Positions 9,377 to 17,486 of a stretch of DNA of 64,000 bases are shown one piece after another. The first letter of the stretch is position 1; every line of letters begins with the position of its first letter. The notes under the pieces are model-generated. The model was not told the DNA's origin and did not search any database. It worked only from the letters and a program-made list of their open reading frames with translations. Made by a program: the position numbers and the translations under genes. Origin of the DNA: Deinococcus grandis (GTDB lineage: Bacteria; Deinococcota; Deinococci; Deinococcales; Deinococcaceae); the NCBI RefSeq assembly GCF_001485435.1, contig NZ_BCMS01000001.1, forward strand, positions 2,179,501 to 2,243,500, read 5' to 3'.

Positions 9377-10171
9377 ATGACTGGGGAGCGGTGGCGGAAC
9401 GTGGCGGGCGGCGTGGCGGTGGGCGCGGGACTGGCGGTGCTGGCCGCGTTCCTGGGCGAGGTCCGCGCCCCGGCAGGGGTGCTGCTGGGCGTGATCGTGG
9501 CGGGCGGCGTGGCGGGGGCGTTCCGGCCCGGCTGGGCAGTCCTGCGGGTCGGGGCGGGCGCGCTGGCGGTGCTGATCGCCGCCTGCCTGCTCACGCCCGT
9601 GCTGCGCGGGCCGCTGGCGTCCCTGACCCTGCGCGAGTCCCCGGTGAAGGCGGACGCCATCGTGGTGCTGGGCGGCGGCGTGCAGTGCGGTAGCCGCACG
9701 CTGGAGGTCAGCAGTCAGGCACGCCTGCTCCGTGGCCTGGAGCTGTGGCGGGCCGGGTACGCCCCCGTCCTGACCCTCTCGGAGCAATCCGGGCTGATCG
9801 GGCCGCGCGACTGCCCGAAAATCGACGCGCTGGAACGCGAGATGATCCGCGCGCTGTACCCCTCGGGCGGCCCCACCCTGGTCACGCTGAGGAACGTCAC
9901 GACCACCCGTGACGAGGCGGCCCGCGTGCGCGACCTGGCCCGGGCGCGCGGCTGGACACGGGTGCTGCTCGTCACGTCACCCAGTCACTCGCGCCGCGCT
10001 GCCGCGCTGTTCCGCGCACAGGGGGTGACCGTCGTCAGTGTGCCCGCCCAGGAGTGGCGCTTCGATCAGGCCCTCATACAACCCAGTGACCGCCTCGTGG
10101 CCCTGCGCGTCCTGCTGTACGAGAGTCTGTCGCGCGTGAAGGCCGCGCTGGGCGGCACGCCGGAACGCTGA
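9377..10171 (+). CDS. YdcF-like (DUF218/ElyC superfamily) membrane protein
   Basis: 264 residues. The first ~85 contain two to three hydrophobic segments (VAGGVAVGAGLAVLAAFL, VLLGVIVAGGVAGAF, VGAGALAVLIAACLLTPVL), followed by a DUF218 domain starting KADAIVVLGGGVQ and containing the conserved VTSPSHSRRAAALFRAQG motif (family pattern: T-S-x-x-H-x-x-R). Members act in envelope biogenesis (ElyC) or bind S-adenosylmethionine (YdcF); which applies here is unknown. The start fits the leaderless arrangement with TACACT at 7 nt. Confidence 0.85.
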   Translation: MTGERWRNVAGGVAVGAGLAVLAAFLGEVRAPAGVLLGVIVAGGVAGAFRPGWAVLRVGAGALAVLIAACLLTPVLRGPLASLTLRESPVKADAIVVLGGGVQCGSRTLEVSSQARLLRGLELWRAGYAPVLTLSEQSGLIGPRDCPKIDALEREMIRALYPSGGPTLVTLRNVTTTRDEAARVRDLARARGWTRVLLVTSPSHSRRAAALFRAQGVTVVSVPAQEWRFDQALIQPSDRLVALRVLLYESLSRVKAALGGTPER

Positions 10172-10241
10172 CCTTCGGTTCGGCGGGTCTGCATCAGGTG
10201 CGGTCTCGGCTGCGGAGCGGGACGTGTAGGGTGCGGCTGTC

Positions 10242-10613
10242 ATGGTGGCAACCCCGACGCATCTCGCCACACTGGCGACACTGATCCTGGCCCTGCTCCT
10301 GCCGTTCTTCCGTGCAGGTCGCGCCGCGCGGGGGGCGGCCCCTGTGGAGGACGATCCTCTGCTGATGATCCTGAAGTCGTGGCTGCGGACGGTCCTGCTG
10401 TGCGTTGGCGGGGCGGTGGTGATCCCGTTCTCGCCGCTGGGCGGGGTCGCGTTGATCTGGGGTGCGGCCCTGTTCGGTGAGGGAGCGGCGTCCACGTCGT
10501 TCATGGTGTGGATCTACGCGATTCCTCTCGGGGGTGCGGCCCTCGGCGTGCTGGGAAGCGCCCTGTGGGAACTGGGGTTGCTCTGGTCGGGCCGGGCCCG
10601 GGGTCGTGACTGA
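10242..10613 (+). CDS. Small integral membrane protein, unknown function
   Basis: 123 residues with three probable transmembrane helices (ATLATLILALLLPFF; LLCVGGAVVIPFSPLGGVALIWGAALF; IYAIPLGGAALGVLGSALWELGLLW). No family is recognised. ATG 10242 lies 9 nt after a TAGGGT box (10227-10232), supporting a leaderless start. Located between the ydcF-like gene and trmFO, same strand. Confidence 0.65.
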   Translation: MVATPTHLATLATLILALLLPFFRAGRAARGAAPVEDDPLLMILKSWLRTVLLCVGGAVVIPFSPLGGVALIWGAALFGEGAASTSFMVWIYAIPLGGAALGVLGSALWELGLLWSGRARGRD

Positions 10614-10693
10614 TAGGCCGTCCGTGAGGTGACTGGCTCCGTGAAGCCCCAGCGCACACTTGCCCGCCCCTGCTTCCCGTACACTGCGCGGTT

Positions 10694-12082
10694 GTGAGTG
10701 AGCGTGTGACGGTGATCGGTGGGGGTCTGGCGGGGTCGGAGGCGGCGCTGGCGGCCGCGCGGCTGGGCGTGCGGGTGCGCCTGCACGAGATGCGGCCGGT
10801 GAAGATGACGCCGGCGCACCGCAGTGGGAATTTCGCGGAGCTGGTGTGCAGCAATTCCCTGGGCGGCGAGGGCGAGTTGCAGAGCAAGGGTCTGCTGCAG
10901 GCCGAGCTGCGCAGTGTGGGCGGCGCGATCGTGGGCGCGGCGGACGCCTCCAAGCTGCCCGCCGGGAACGCGCTGGCGGTGGAACGGGACGAGTTCAGTG
11001 CGCGCGTGACGGCGGCGGTGCGTGAGCATCCACTGATCGAGGTCGTGGAGGGTGAGGTGGAGGCCGTGCCGGACGGGATCGTGGTGATCGCGTCGGGGCC
11101 GCTGACGTCGGACGCGCTGGCAGCGGACGTGGCACGCCTGACCGGCAGTGAGCGCCTGAGCTTCTACGACGCGGCGGCGCCCGTGATCGCGTTCGACAGC
11201 ATCAACATGGACGTGGCGTGGCGCGCGGGGCGGTACGAGCAGAGCGCGGATTACATCAACTGCCCGTTCACGAAGGACGAGTACCTGGCGTTCTTCGGGG
11301 CGCTGGAGCAGGCGCGCAGTCACACGCCGCACGACTGGGAGAAGCTGGAGTTCTTCGAGGGCTGCATGCCCATCGAGGAGATCGCCCGCCGCGGCATCGA
11401 CACGCCCCGCTTCGGGCCGATGTCCCCCAAGGGCCTGGACGATCCGAAGACCGGGCGCTGGCCGTACGCGGTCGCGCAGCTGCGTCAGGAGGACCGCGAG
11501 GGCCGCATGTGGTCGCTGGTGGGCTTCCAGACGGGCCTGAAGTGGGGGGATCAGAAGGCGGTCGTGAACCTCATCCCGGGCCTGGAGGGCGCGGAGATCG
11601 TCCGGTACGGCGTGATGCACCGCAACACGTACCTGAACGCCCCGCTGGTCCTGGAATCCACGCTGCAACTGAAGGCCGACCCGACGAAACTGGTCGCGGG
11701 CGTCCTGGCGGGCACCGAGGGGTACCTGGAATCGGCAGCGACCGGCTGGCTGGCGGGGACGAACGCGGCGCGCCTCGCGCTGGGCCTCCAGCCCCTCACG
11801 CCGCCCGCCGAGAGCATGCTGGGCGGCCTGACCCGTTATCTGGCGAGTGCGAACCCGAAGGGCTTCCAGCCCATGAACGTGAACTGGGCGCTCGTGCCGG
11901 AACTGCCCGCCGAGATCAACGAGAAGACCGGCAAGCCCCGCAAGCTCGGCAAGCGCGAGAAACGCCCCGTGATGTTCCGCCGGGGCCTGAACGCGTTCAT
12001 GACGTGGGCTCAGGCGGAGGCGGGCCTGACGGTCACGCCTCCCCAGGTGCGGGAAGCGGAGGTCGTGGGCGCAGAGGGCTGA
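10694..12082 (+). CDS. trmFO: Methylenetetrahydrofolate-tRNA-(uracil-5-)-methyltransferase TrmFO
   Basis: FAD-dependent enzyme that methylates U54 in the T-loop of tRNA using methylene-THF as carbon donor. The 462-residue sequence opens with the Rossmann FAD motif VIGGGLAGSEAALAAARLG, then LHEMRPVKMTPAHRSGNFAELVCSNSLG, and includes YINCPFTKDEYLAFF, FFEGCMPIEEIARRG, RWPYAVAQLRQED and FQTGLKWGDQK, all typical of TrmFO. The GTG start at 10694 follows a TACACT box (10680-10685) by 8 nt. Length and motifs are complete. The nested insertion elements begin 52 bp after its stop without damaging it. Confidence 0.97.
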   Translation: MSERVTVIGGGLAGSEAALAAARLGVRVRLHEMRPVKMTPAHRSGNFAELVCSNSLGGEGELQSKGLLQAELRSVGGAIVGAADASKLPAGNALAVERDEFSARVTAAVREHPLIEVVEGEVEAVPDGIVVIASGPLTSDALAADVARLTGSERLSFYDAAAPVIAFDSINMDVAWRAGRYEQSADYINCPFTKDEYLAFFGALEQARSHTPHDWEKLEFFEGCMPIEEIARRGIDTPRFGPMSPKGLDDPKTGRWPYAVAQLRQEDREGRMWSLVGFQTGLKWGDQKAVVNLIPGLEGAEIVRYGVMHRNTYLNAPLVLESTLQLKADPTKLVAGVLAGTEGYLESAATGWLAGTNAARLALGLQPLTPPAESMLGGLTRYLASANPKGFQPMNVNWALVPELPAEINEKTGKPRKLGKREKRPVMFRRGLNAFMTWAQAEAGLTVTPPQVREAEVVGAEG

Positions 12083-12191
12083 TCACCAGACCGTCAGGGA
12101 GGCCGGGGCGACTGCTCCGGCTTCCGCGTCTTATTGGTAGTCCGTTGACTCGGGCAAAGTTTGCTGTCCTAGACGGTATTCAGGCTACATA

Positions 12192-12379
12192 CATCGGGAG
12201 TGGTCGACCCTGGCCGACCCGATCCAGCAACAGGAAGAGTGGCCGAGGTGGTCGCTCCGTGGAAAAGGCCCGCCAGGCTTGCCACACCCAGACGAACGGC
12301 TCCAACCACAATCGCACCTGATGCAGCAGCGTGCTCCACTTGGGCGGATGCCGTGCATCCGCCCGCTGAGATGTCTCAC
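12192..12379 (-). pseudogene. IS701-family transposase, C-terminal remnant
   Basis: On the reverse strand, beyond the IS3-family copy, one frame reads ETSQRADARHPPKWSTLLHQ, then VRLWLEPFVWVWQAWRAFST and ends PRPLFLLLDRVGQGRPLPMY-VA before a stop. It has the look of an IS701 transposase tail and joins the N-terminal part in frame when the inner element is removed. Whether a few residues were lost at the junction cannot be told, because no clear target duplication is visible there. Confidence 0.7.
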
Positions 12380-12437
12380 TGAACTGGATAGAGTTTGGTG
12401 GAGGGTAAGTTCAGTGTGATCCACACTGGAGGACAGA

Positions 12438-12746
12438 ATGTCCGTACCCAAGCAGCAATTCACCGCTGAGTTCAAACAAGAAGCCGTCCGGTTGGTTCGC
12501 ACGACCGGAAAGAGTTGCGCCCAGATTGCCCGCGATCTCGGCGTTCCCCCTCACTACGTCGTCCGGTGGAAGCAGCAGCAGGACACCCAGACGGCCTCCG
12601 GCCGCCCAGCCTTCACCGGGCGGGGAATCCCCGCCCTTTCACCACAGGAGGCTCGCCTTAAGGAACTGGAGCGGGAGCTGGAAATTGCACGACAGGAACG
12701 GGATATCCTGAAAAAAGCGCTGGCCTTCTTCGCCAAGCAACCCTGA
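12438..12746 (+). CDS. IS3-family transposase OrfA
   Basis: 102 residues: helix-turn-helix DNA-binding region (FTAEFKQEAVRLVRTTGKSCAQIARDLGVPPHYVVRWKQQ) followed by a leucine-zipper-like coiled coil (EARLKELERELEIARQERDILKKALAFF). Starts at ATG 12438 after CTGGAGGACAGA. Near its 3' end the run of six A plus G (12711-12717) is a typical slippery heptamer for a -1 shift into orfB, which would give the OrfAB fusion transposase. Confidence 0.92.
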   Translation: MSVPKQQFTAEFKQEAVRLVRTTGKSCAQIARDLGVPPHYVVRWKQQQDTQTASGRPAFTGRGIPALSPQEARLKELERELEIARQERDILKKALAFFAKQP

Positions 12747-12793
12747 TCTTCAGGTTCATCGAGCGGCACCACGACGAGTTTCCAGTCGAGCTG

Positions 12794-13609
12794 ATGTGCC
12801 GGATTCTGGACGTGAGCATCAGCGGGTACTACGCTGCGCGGGGAAGGCCGGAGAGCAAGAGGATCTCAAAAGACCGCGTGCTGATCGAGAAAATCAGGAC
12901 CAGCTTCGAGGAAAGCCGGGGAACATACGGGGCGCTGCGCATCCAAGCCGACCTGAAGGCACAGGGAGAGCAGGTCAGTCGTCAGCGGATCAGGCGGCTC
13001 ATGCGACAAGCACAGCTTGTCGCGCGTGGAAAGCGGAAGTTCCGGACGACGACGAAGGCGAAATCTTCGCGCCCAGTCGCAGAAAACATTCTTGATCGGG
13101 TGTTCACTGCGGACGGCCCGAATCAGAAGTGGGTCACGGACATCACGTATGTCCCCACCCGTGAAGGCTGGTTGTACCTGGCGACGGTCATGGACCTGTA
13201 CTCGAGGAAAATTGTCGGCTGGGCGCTGAATGAGCGACTTCAGACGCCGCTGGTCACAGCGGCGTTGGAGATGGCGGTGGCTCGTCGGAACCCACCAGGC
13301 GGACTCCTGCATCATTCGGATCGAGGGAGCCAGTATACGAGCGATGTGTACCAGCAGGCGCTGGACAGATTGCAGGCCGTTCAGAGTATGAGCGAGGCAG
13401 GAGAATGCTGGGATAACGCTGTCCAGGAAAGCTTTTTTGCGACATTGAAGACGGAGATGGGGCTTGGCGAAGCGCAGTGGGACCGTGCCCAGACACGGAC
13501 AGAGGTGTTCGAGTGGATTGAAGTGTTCTATAACCGTCGCCGTCGTCACTCGTCGTTGGGGTATCAGTCACCGACGGCCTTCGAGGAGCAGGCTTACATC
13601 CTGAACTGA
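12794..13609 (+). CDS. IS3-family transposase OrfB (integrase domain)
   Basis: 271 residues from the first ATG; the same frame is open back to the slippery run at 12711-12717 and reads FRFIERHHDEFPVEL before MCRILDVSISGYYA, so the natural product is probably an OrfAB fusion made by -1 frameshifting. The DDE integrase core is complete: Asp in TDITYVPTREGW, Asp in HHSDRGSQYTSD, Glu in DNAVQESFFATLK, plus the HTH_21 region (RGTYGALRIQADL) before it. No stop or frameshift disturbs it, so the element may be active. Confidence 0.92.
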   Translation: MCRILDVSISGYYAARGRPESKRISKDRVLIEKIRTSFEESRGTYGALRIQADLKAQGEQVSRQRIRRLMRQAQLVARGKRKFRTTTKAKSSRPVAENILDRVFTADGPNQKWVTDITYVPTREGWLYLATVMDLYSRKIVGWALNERLQTPLVTAALEMAVARRNPPGGLLHHSDRGSQYTSDVYQQALDRLQAVQSMSEAGECWDNAVQESFFATLKTEMGLGEAQWDRAQTRTEVFEWIEVFYNRRRRHSSLGYQSPTAFEEQAYILN

Positions 13610-13635
13610 GGCTCCACCAAACCCTTGACAGATCA

Positions 13636-14734
13636 TCCAATGTCGGCGAAGAGCCATGTCTGACCGGGCCTGACAGTGCGTCCACCCCAGATGCTGTTTC
13701 ACCTCTCGGTACGCCTGCTCAATCCGGGGGCGCCGGGCATACAGCAGTGCCACCTCCAGTGAGGCCGCCGGAGTCACCGGGACGCGTCCCGGTGACCTGT
13801 CCTTCTCGCTCTCCCGAACATTGGTGATGAGGTATTCCGTCGTCTCATGCGGCAGTTTGACTGGGTCAGGCGTCACCACAATCAGGCGAAGAGCGCGTCC
13901 AGGCCCGTACGGCCCACCGCTCACTTCTGCCCGCCAGAACACGCGTTCTGTACCGTCAGCGAACGTCCTCTTGAACGGCTGCCAGTCGGTTGGCACTGCC
14001 CGCAGCGCCAAGTCTTCCACCCCTCCAGGTTGACCCTGCTCATGCCACCACGCATACGAACTCGGCAAAGACAGCACAAATGGGATCGCAGAGGTGAGCA
14101 GTGACTTCACGAACAGCTCGTTCCGCCCATACAGGCAATCCGCCACGACCGCGCGGTACGGCCAATCATGCCGAACAGCCTCAATCAACTCCACCGCCAG
14201 TTGAGGCTTGGTGCGAAAAGCCGGGTCATTGGTCTTGCGCGGGAAGTGATGCGCGGGCGTGTAGGGACGCAATTGCAGAGGGAAATAGGCCTGCGGCGTG
14301 TCATACAGCACGTGTACAGAGACGATGCCCGAGTCGACTTTGCCCAGGCTGCCCAGATACTGCCGCCCGACATGGGCGGTGTGGGTTCCGTACTTCCGGT
14401 CACCCGTCTCATCGATGACCAAAACAGCATCAGCTGAGGGTGCCGTTGCCGATCCGCGACGCATGAGCTCCAGACGAGCGTGATGGAGCTCATCCGGATT
14501 CCAGGTGCTTTCGGACAGGAACCATTGCAGTCGCTGAGCTGCTTTGTGCTGGCTTCCGGCCTTCCCTGGGGCTGTATGGGCGATGCCCGTCGCTGTTGTG
14601 TGTCGCTCGGTACCGAGGAGAAGTCCTTGCAGGTACAGGCGCAGCGCTTCGCGCTGCGTGGGCCGATGAAACACATGATCCAACTGGGTGCAGTAGGCGT
14701 CCAGTGGATCAGGCACCACGCGATCCTGGGTCAT
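13636..14734 (-). pseudogene. IS701-family transposase, N-terminal part (interrupted)
   Basis: DDE transposase reading from MTQDRVVPDPLDAYCTQLDHVF through the catalytic-domain sequences ADAVLVIDETGDRKYG (first Asp region), RAVVADCLYGRN (second Asp region) and the late RRPRIEQAYREVKQHLGW (Glu region, near residue 340). The genuine sequence stops at about QARSDMALRRHW, where the IS3-family copy begins; the remaining codons of the open frame are read from that element's end. The DDE residues are in this part, but the C-terminus is separated, so the protein is probably inactive. Confidence 0.88.
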
Positions 14735-14776
14735 GACCCAGTGTGCGCTTTCGGCCAGTCAACGGACTACCATTAT

Positions 14777-14927
14777 ACGGCCTCCGGTTGAAAGGTTTGC
14801 AAAATCTCTCAACCCGAGCGGACTCGGAGAGCTGCGCAGCAGAGCGAGCAGGAGAAAAACGGGTTCCGGGCGTGGAGTTGGCAACCCGGTGTGGTTCCGG
14901 GTTGTGAACGAAACAGACGGATTCCGT
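14777..14927 (+). repeat. Dispersed small repeat, copy A
   Basis: A 151 bp MITE-like repeat, bounded by ACGGCCTCCG and CGGATTCCGT, which are near-inverted termini. Inside are a first stem (GGTTGA / TCAACC), a GAGCGGA block, and a second stem CAACCCGG / CCGGGTTG. Same orientation as the copy at 39202-39333 and opposite to 38295-38424. Relative to the latter it carries about 21 extra bases after GAGCGGA. It ends 2 nt before the stop codon of the propeller gene, and the IS701-family target duplication touches its left end. Confidence 0.88.
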
Positions 14928-14928
14928 C

Positions 14929-16104
14929 TTACAGCCCCGGGTACTGCCGCAGTTCGATCCGGTACGTGCCCGCCTCGTCCTCTCGCCATGCGAGCGTGAG
15001 GGTCCCGTCGGGCGCGGTGGTGAGGCTGGGGCTGCGGGCGTCGCGGCGCGGGTCGCGGTTCTGGACGCCCCTGTGGGTCCATGACTGGCCGGTCCAGCGG
15101 GCGAGGTGCACCTGCCCGGTCCCGTTCACTTCCTCCACCCAGGCGAGGGCGGCGTGCCCGGTCGTGTCGGTGCTGAGGCTGGGGGCGGTGGCGAAGCCCT
15201 GGCTGACCTGCGAGCCCATGGGTTGCCAGTTCTGCCCGTTCCAGCGGGCGGCGTAGAGGGTGTCCTGCCCGGCGTGGTCCTCGATCCACGCGGCGATGGG
15301 GCGGTCCTGCCCGTCCAGCACGAGGCGCGTGGCCGCCACGTACCCGGGCGCGTGGCGGTTCAGCGGTCCGCCGAGCGGCTGCCACGTCTGCCCGTTCCAG
15401 CGGGCGGCGAGGACGCGGCTGGCGGTGACCTCGCCCTGCAGCCACGCGACGATGGGCTGCCCGGCGCGGGTGACGGTCAGGGCGGGCGTGCGGGAGAACT
15501 GCGTGCGGTCGTTGTAGCGCGGGCCGCGCACCCAGCTCTCCTGCGTGTCGTTCCAGGTGCGGACGGTCAGCTGGCTGCCGCCGGGGTCGCGCAGCCACTC
15601 GCCCCAGGCGAGCAGCGGCTGGCCCTTCCACAGGGCGACGGCGCGGGTGCGGGCGGCGTACGGGAGGTCGTCGCCCAGGTAACGGTCGCCCCAGTCGGTC
15701 CAGGTGTCGCCGCTCAGGGCGCGGAATTCCACCACGTCGTTGTCGCCGTAGTTCTCGTTCCAGGCGAGCAGCGCGCCGCCCTGCGCGTCGGTGGCGAGGT
15801 TCAGACTGGCGATCGGGCGCGGCTGCCGGTAGTTGAGGATGTCGCCGATGGGCGTCCAGCCGCCGGGGCCGCCCGCCCAGGTGCGCAGCACGCGGGCGGT
15901 GGAGGTCCCGCGCCCGCTGTTGAAGCGGCCGTTGTCGATGATGGCGGCCAGCAGCAGGGTGCCGTCCGGCCGCGCGGCGACCGCGAGTTCACGCACCGGC
16001 GCGCGGGTGTCCGGCGGCAGGAGGGACCGGGCGGGGGGCTCGCCACCCCCGGCCAGGGCGGAGGCGAGGAGCAGGGCAGGCAGGAATCGCGCGGGGCGGG
16101 TCAT
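14929..16104 (-). CDS. Secreted beta-propeller-like (sialidase-fold-like) protein, unknown function
   Basis: 391 residues with a signal peptide (MTRPARFLPALLLASALAGG). The mature part has internal repeats of about 50 residues, each with an AW motif and a unit such as ARWNGQTWQPLGG, ARWNGQNWQPMGS or ARWTGQSWTHRGV preceded by LxxDxxGxxxAAWxE; this pattern suits a six- or seven-bladed propeller. Catalytic residues of true sialidases are not recognised, so no enzyme is claimed. A GGAGG lies 8 nt before the ATG. The repeat copy A ends right beside the stop codon, so the present C-terminus may have been set by that insertion. Confidence 0.75.
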   Translation of the reverse strand: MTRPARFLPALLLASALAGGGEPPARSLLPPDTRAPVRELAVAARPDGTLLLAAIIDNGRFNSGRGTSTARVLRTWAGGPGGWTPIGDILNYRQPRPIASLNLATDAQGGALLAWNENYGDNDVVEFRALSGDTWTDWGDRYLGDDLPYAARTRAVALWKGQPLLAWGEWLRDPGGSQLTVRTWNDTQESWVRGPRYNDRTQFSRTPALTVTRAGQPIVAWLQGEVTASRVLAARWNGQTWQPLGGPLNRHAPGYVAATRLVLDGQDRPIAAWIEDHAGQDTLYAARWNGQNWQPMGSQVSQGFATAPSLSTDTTGHAALAWVEEVNGTGQVHLARWTGQSWTHRGVQNRDPRRDARSPSLTTAPDGTLTLAWREDEAGTYRIELRQYPGL

Positions 16105-16196
16105 GGGGAACCTCCGGGGGGCGGGGTGGGCTGACCGGATTGTTTCTCACGTGCTGCACGCACCACAAGGGGCGGACGGTGTTCTATGGTGTGGGC

Positions 16197-17486
16197 GTGA
16201 AGCTTGACAGGGTGCTGGTGTACGGGTTGGGCCGCAGTGGGCGCGGGGCAGCGCGTTTCCTGGCGCGCGCGGGCGTGCGGGGGGAGTGGCTCGACGCGCG
16301 TCCGGGCGCGGAGGACGAAGCGCTCATGGATGAACTGAGCTGGGCGCGTGGGGACGCGGGCGGCGCGTATGACGTGGTGGTGGCCGCGCCGGGCGTGCCG
16401 ATCGATCATCCGGACCTGCTGGCCCTGCAGGCGCGCGGCGCGGAGGTGATCGGCGAGGTGGTCCTGGCCGCCCGCCTGCGCCCGGCGCTGCCGATGGTGG
16501 GGATCACCGGAACGGCCGGGAAGGGCAGCACGACGGTGCTGGTGGCGGGGCTGCTGCGCGCGGCGGGCCTGAACGCCCGCGAGGGCGGCAACATTGACCC
16601 GCCGCTACTGGACGTCGTGGACAGCGCCGAGGTGGCGGTGGTGGAACTGTCGAGCTTCCAGCTGGAGCGCGTGCCTGGGCTGAGGCTGCCGGTGGCGGTG
16701 GTCACGAACCTGGGCGTGGATCATCTCGACCGGCACGGGACAGTGGAGGCGTACCACGCAGCGAAGCGGAACATCACGGCAGGTCAGGAGGCTGGGGACG
16801 TGCTGGTCGTGCCGGAAGGGCTGAGTGTGCCGACCCGGGCGCAGGTGCGGCCCTTCTCGCCGGACCGGATCGCGCTGGCCGATGGGACGCCGGTGCTGCT
16901 CAGCTCCGAGCTGCCCGAGGGGGTGCATCCGGCGAACGCGGCGGCAGCCGTGCTGGCGGCCGAGGCCCTGCTGGTTCACCTGGGCCGCCCGGTAGACGCG
17001 GGCGTGCTGGCCGGGGCGCTGCGCGCGGCGCAGCCGGTGTCCGGGCGCTTCGAGACGGTCGCGCGGATCGGGAACGTTCGTTTCGTGGAGGACTCGATCG
17101 CCACGCGGACCATCGCCGTGCAGGCGGCCCTGGAGCGCGCCGTGCCGCCGGTCGTGTGGCTGGTGGGCGGCCGGGACAAGGGTGCCGACCTCGCCCCTCT
17201 GCGTGAGGCGGCGGCCGGGCGGGTGGCGCAGGTCATCGCGTTCGGGGAGGACGGCGAGGCGCTCGCCCGGGCTCTGGGTCTTCCCTATCGGGTGGTCGCT
17301 GGTGCGGACGGTGAGGCGACCATGCGCGCCGCGGCTCAGGCTGGACTGGACGCGCTGAATGGCGAGGGCACCGTGCTGCTCGCCCCGATCGGCACGAGTT
17401 TCGATCAGTTCCGCGATTACAGGGCGCGGGGCGAGGCGTTCCGCCGCGCAGCACTGACCCTGGCGGGCGCGGAGGTGCAGGGATGA
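16197..17486 (+). CDS. murD: UDP-N-acetylmuramoyl-L-alanine:D-glutamate ligase MurD
   Basis: Cytoplasmic Mur ligase that adds D-glutamate to UDP-MurNAc-L-Ala in peptidoglycan synthesis. 429 residues with an N-terminal Rossmann-type domain (VLVYGLGRSGRGAARFLARAG), the P-loop GITGTAGKGSTT near residue 105, EGGNIDPP, VVELSSFQLE, VTNLGVDHLDRHG, and the C-terminal domain motifs EDSIATRTIA and VGGRDKGADL. The GTG start at 16197 is 6 nt after TATGGT (16185-16190), a leaderless layout; upstream codons in frame are unsupported. Its stop overlaps ftsW by ATGA, forming a division-wall operon. Confidence 0.95.
   Translation: MKLDRVLVYGLGRSGRGAARFLARAGVRGEWLDARPGAEDEALMDELSWARGDAGGAYDVVVAAPGVPIDHPDLLALQARGAEVIGEVVLAARLRPALPMVGITGTAGKGSTTVLVAGLLRAAGLNAREGGNIDPPLLDVVDSAEVAVVELSSFQLERVPGLRLPVAVVTNLGVDHLDRHGTVEAYHAAKRNITAGQEAGDVLVVPEGLSVPTRAQVRPFSPDRIALADGTPVLLSSELPEGVHPANAAAAVLAAEALLVHLGRPVDAGVLAGALRAAQPVSGRFETVARIGNVRFVEDSIATRTIAVQAALERAVPPVVWLVGGRDKGADLAPLREAAAGRVAQVIAFGEDGEALARALGLPYRVVAGADGEATMRAAAQAGLDALNGEGTVLLAPIGTSFDQFRDYRARGEAFRRAALTLAGAEVQG

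Larger units (their letters stand above)
12380..13635 (+). mobile_element. IS3-family insertion sequence, apparently intact
   Basis: A 1256 bp element inserted in the IS701-family transposase gene. Its ends are imperfect inverted repeats of about 35 bp sharing GTTTGGTGGAG and GTTCAG and beginning TGAACTG on the left and TGATCTG on the right (reverse complement). It carries the usual orfA and orfB in overlapping frames with a slippery run between them. No convincing target duplication is seen next to these ends, so the exact end points may be a few bases off. Confidence 0.88.
12135..14772 (-). mobile_element. IS701-family insertion sequence, interrupted by an IS3-family element
   Basis: The outer element ends in inverted repeats: TGGTAGTCCGTTGACT at 12135-12150 and its perfect complement at 14757-14772, with further partial matches inside. 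It is flanked by the direct repeat TTAT (12131-12134 and 14773-14776), which fits the 4 bp target duplications of IS701-type elements. The single transposase gene is on the reverse strand and is split by an IS3-family copy at 12380-13635. Without the inner element its length would be about 1.38 kb. Its right edge abuts a dispersed repeat at 14777. Confidence 0.9.

Noticed and set aside
12185..12502. Reverse-strand frame of 105 codons at the left end of the IS3-family element
   Set aside because: It crosses the IS junction and is Cys/Ser-rich; another frame of the same DNA gives the recognisable transposase tail.
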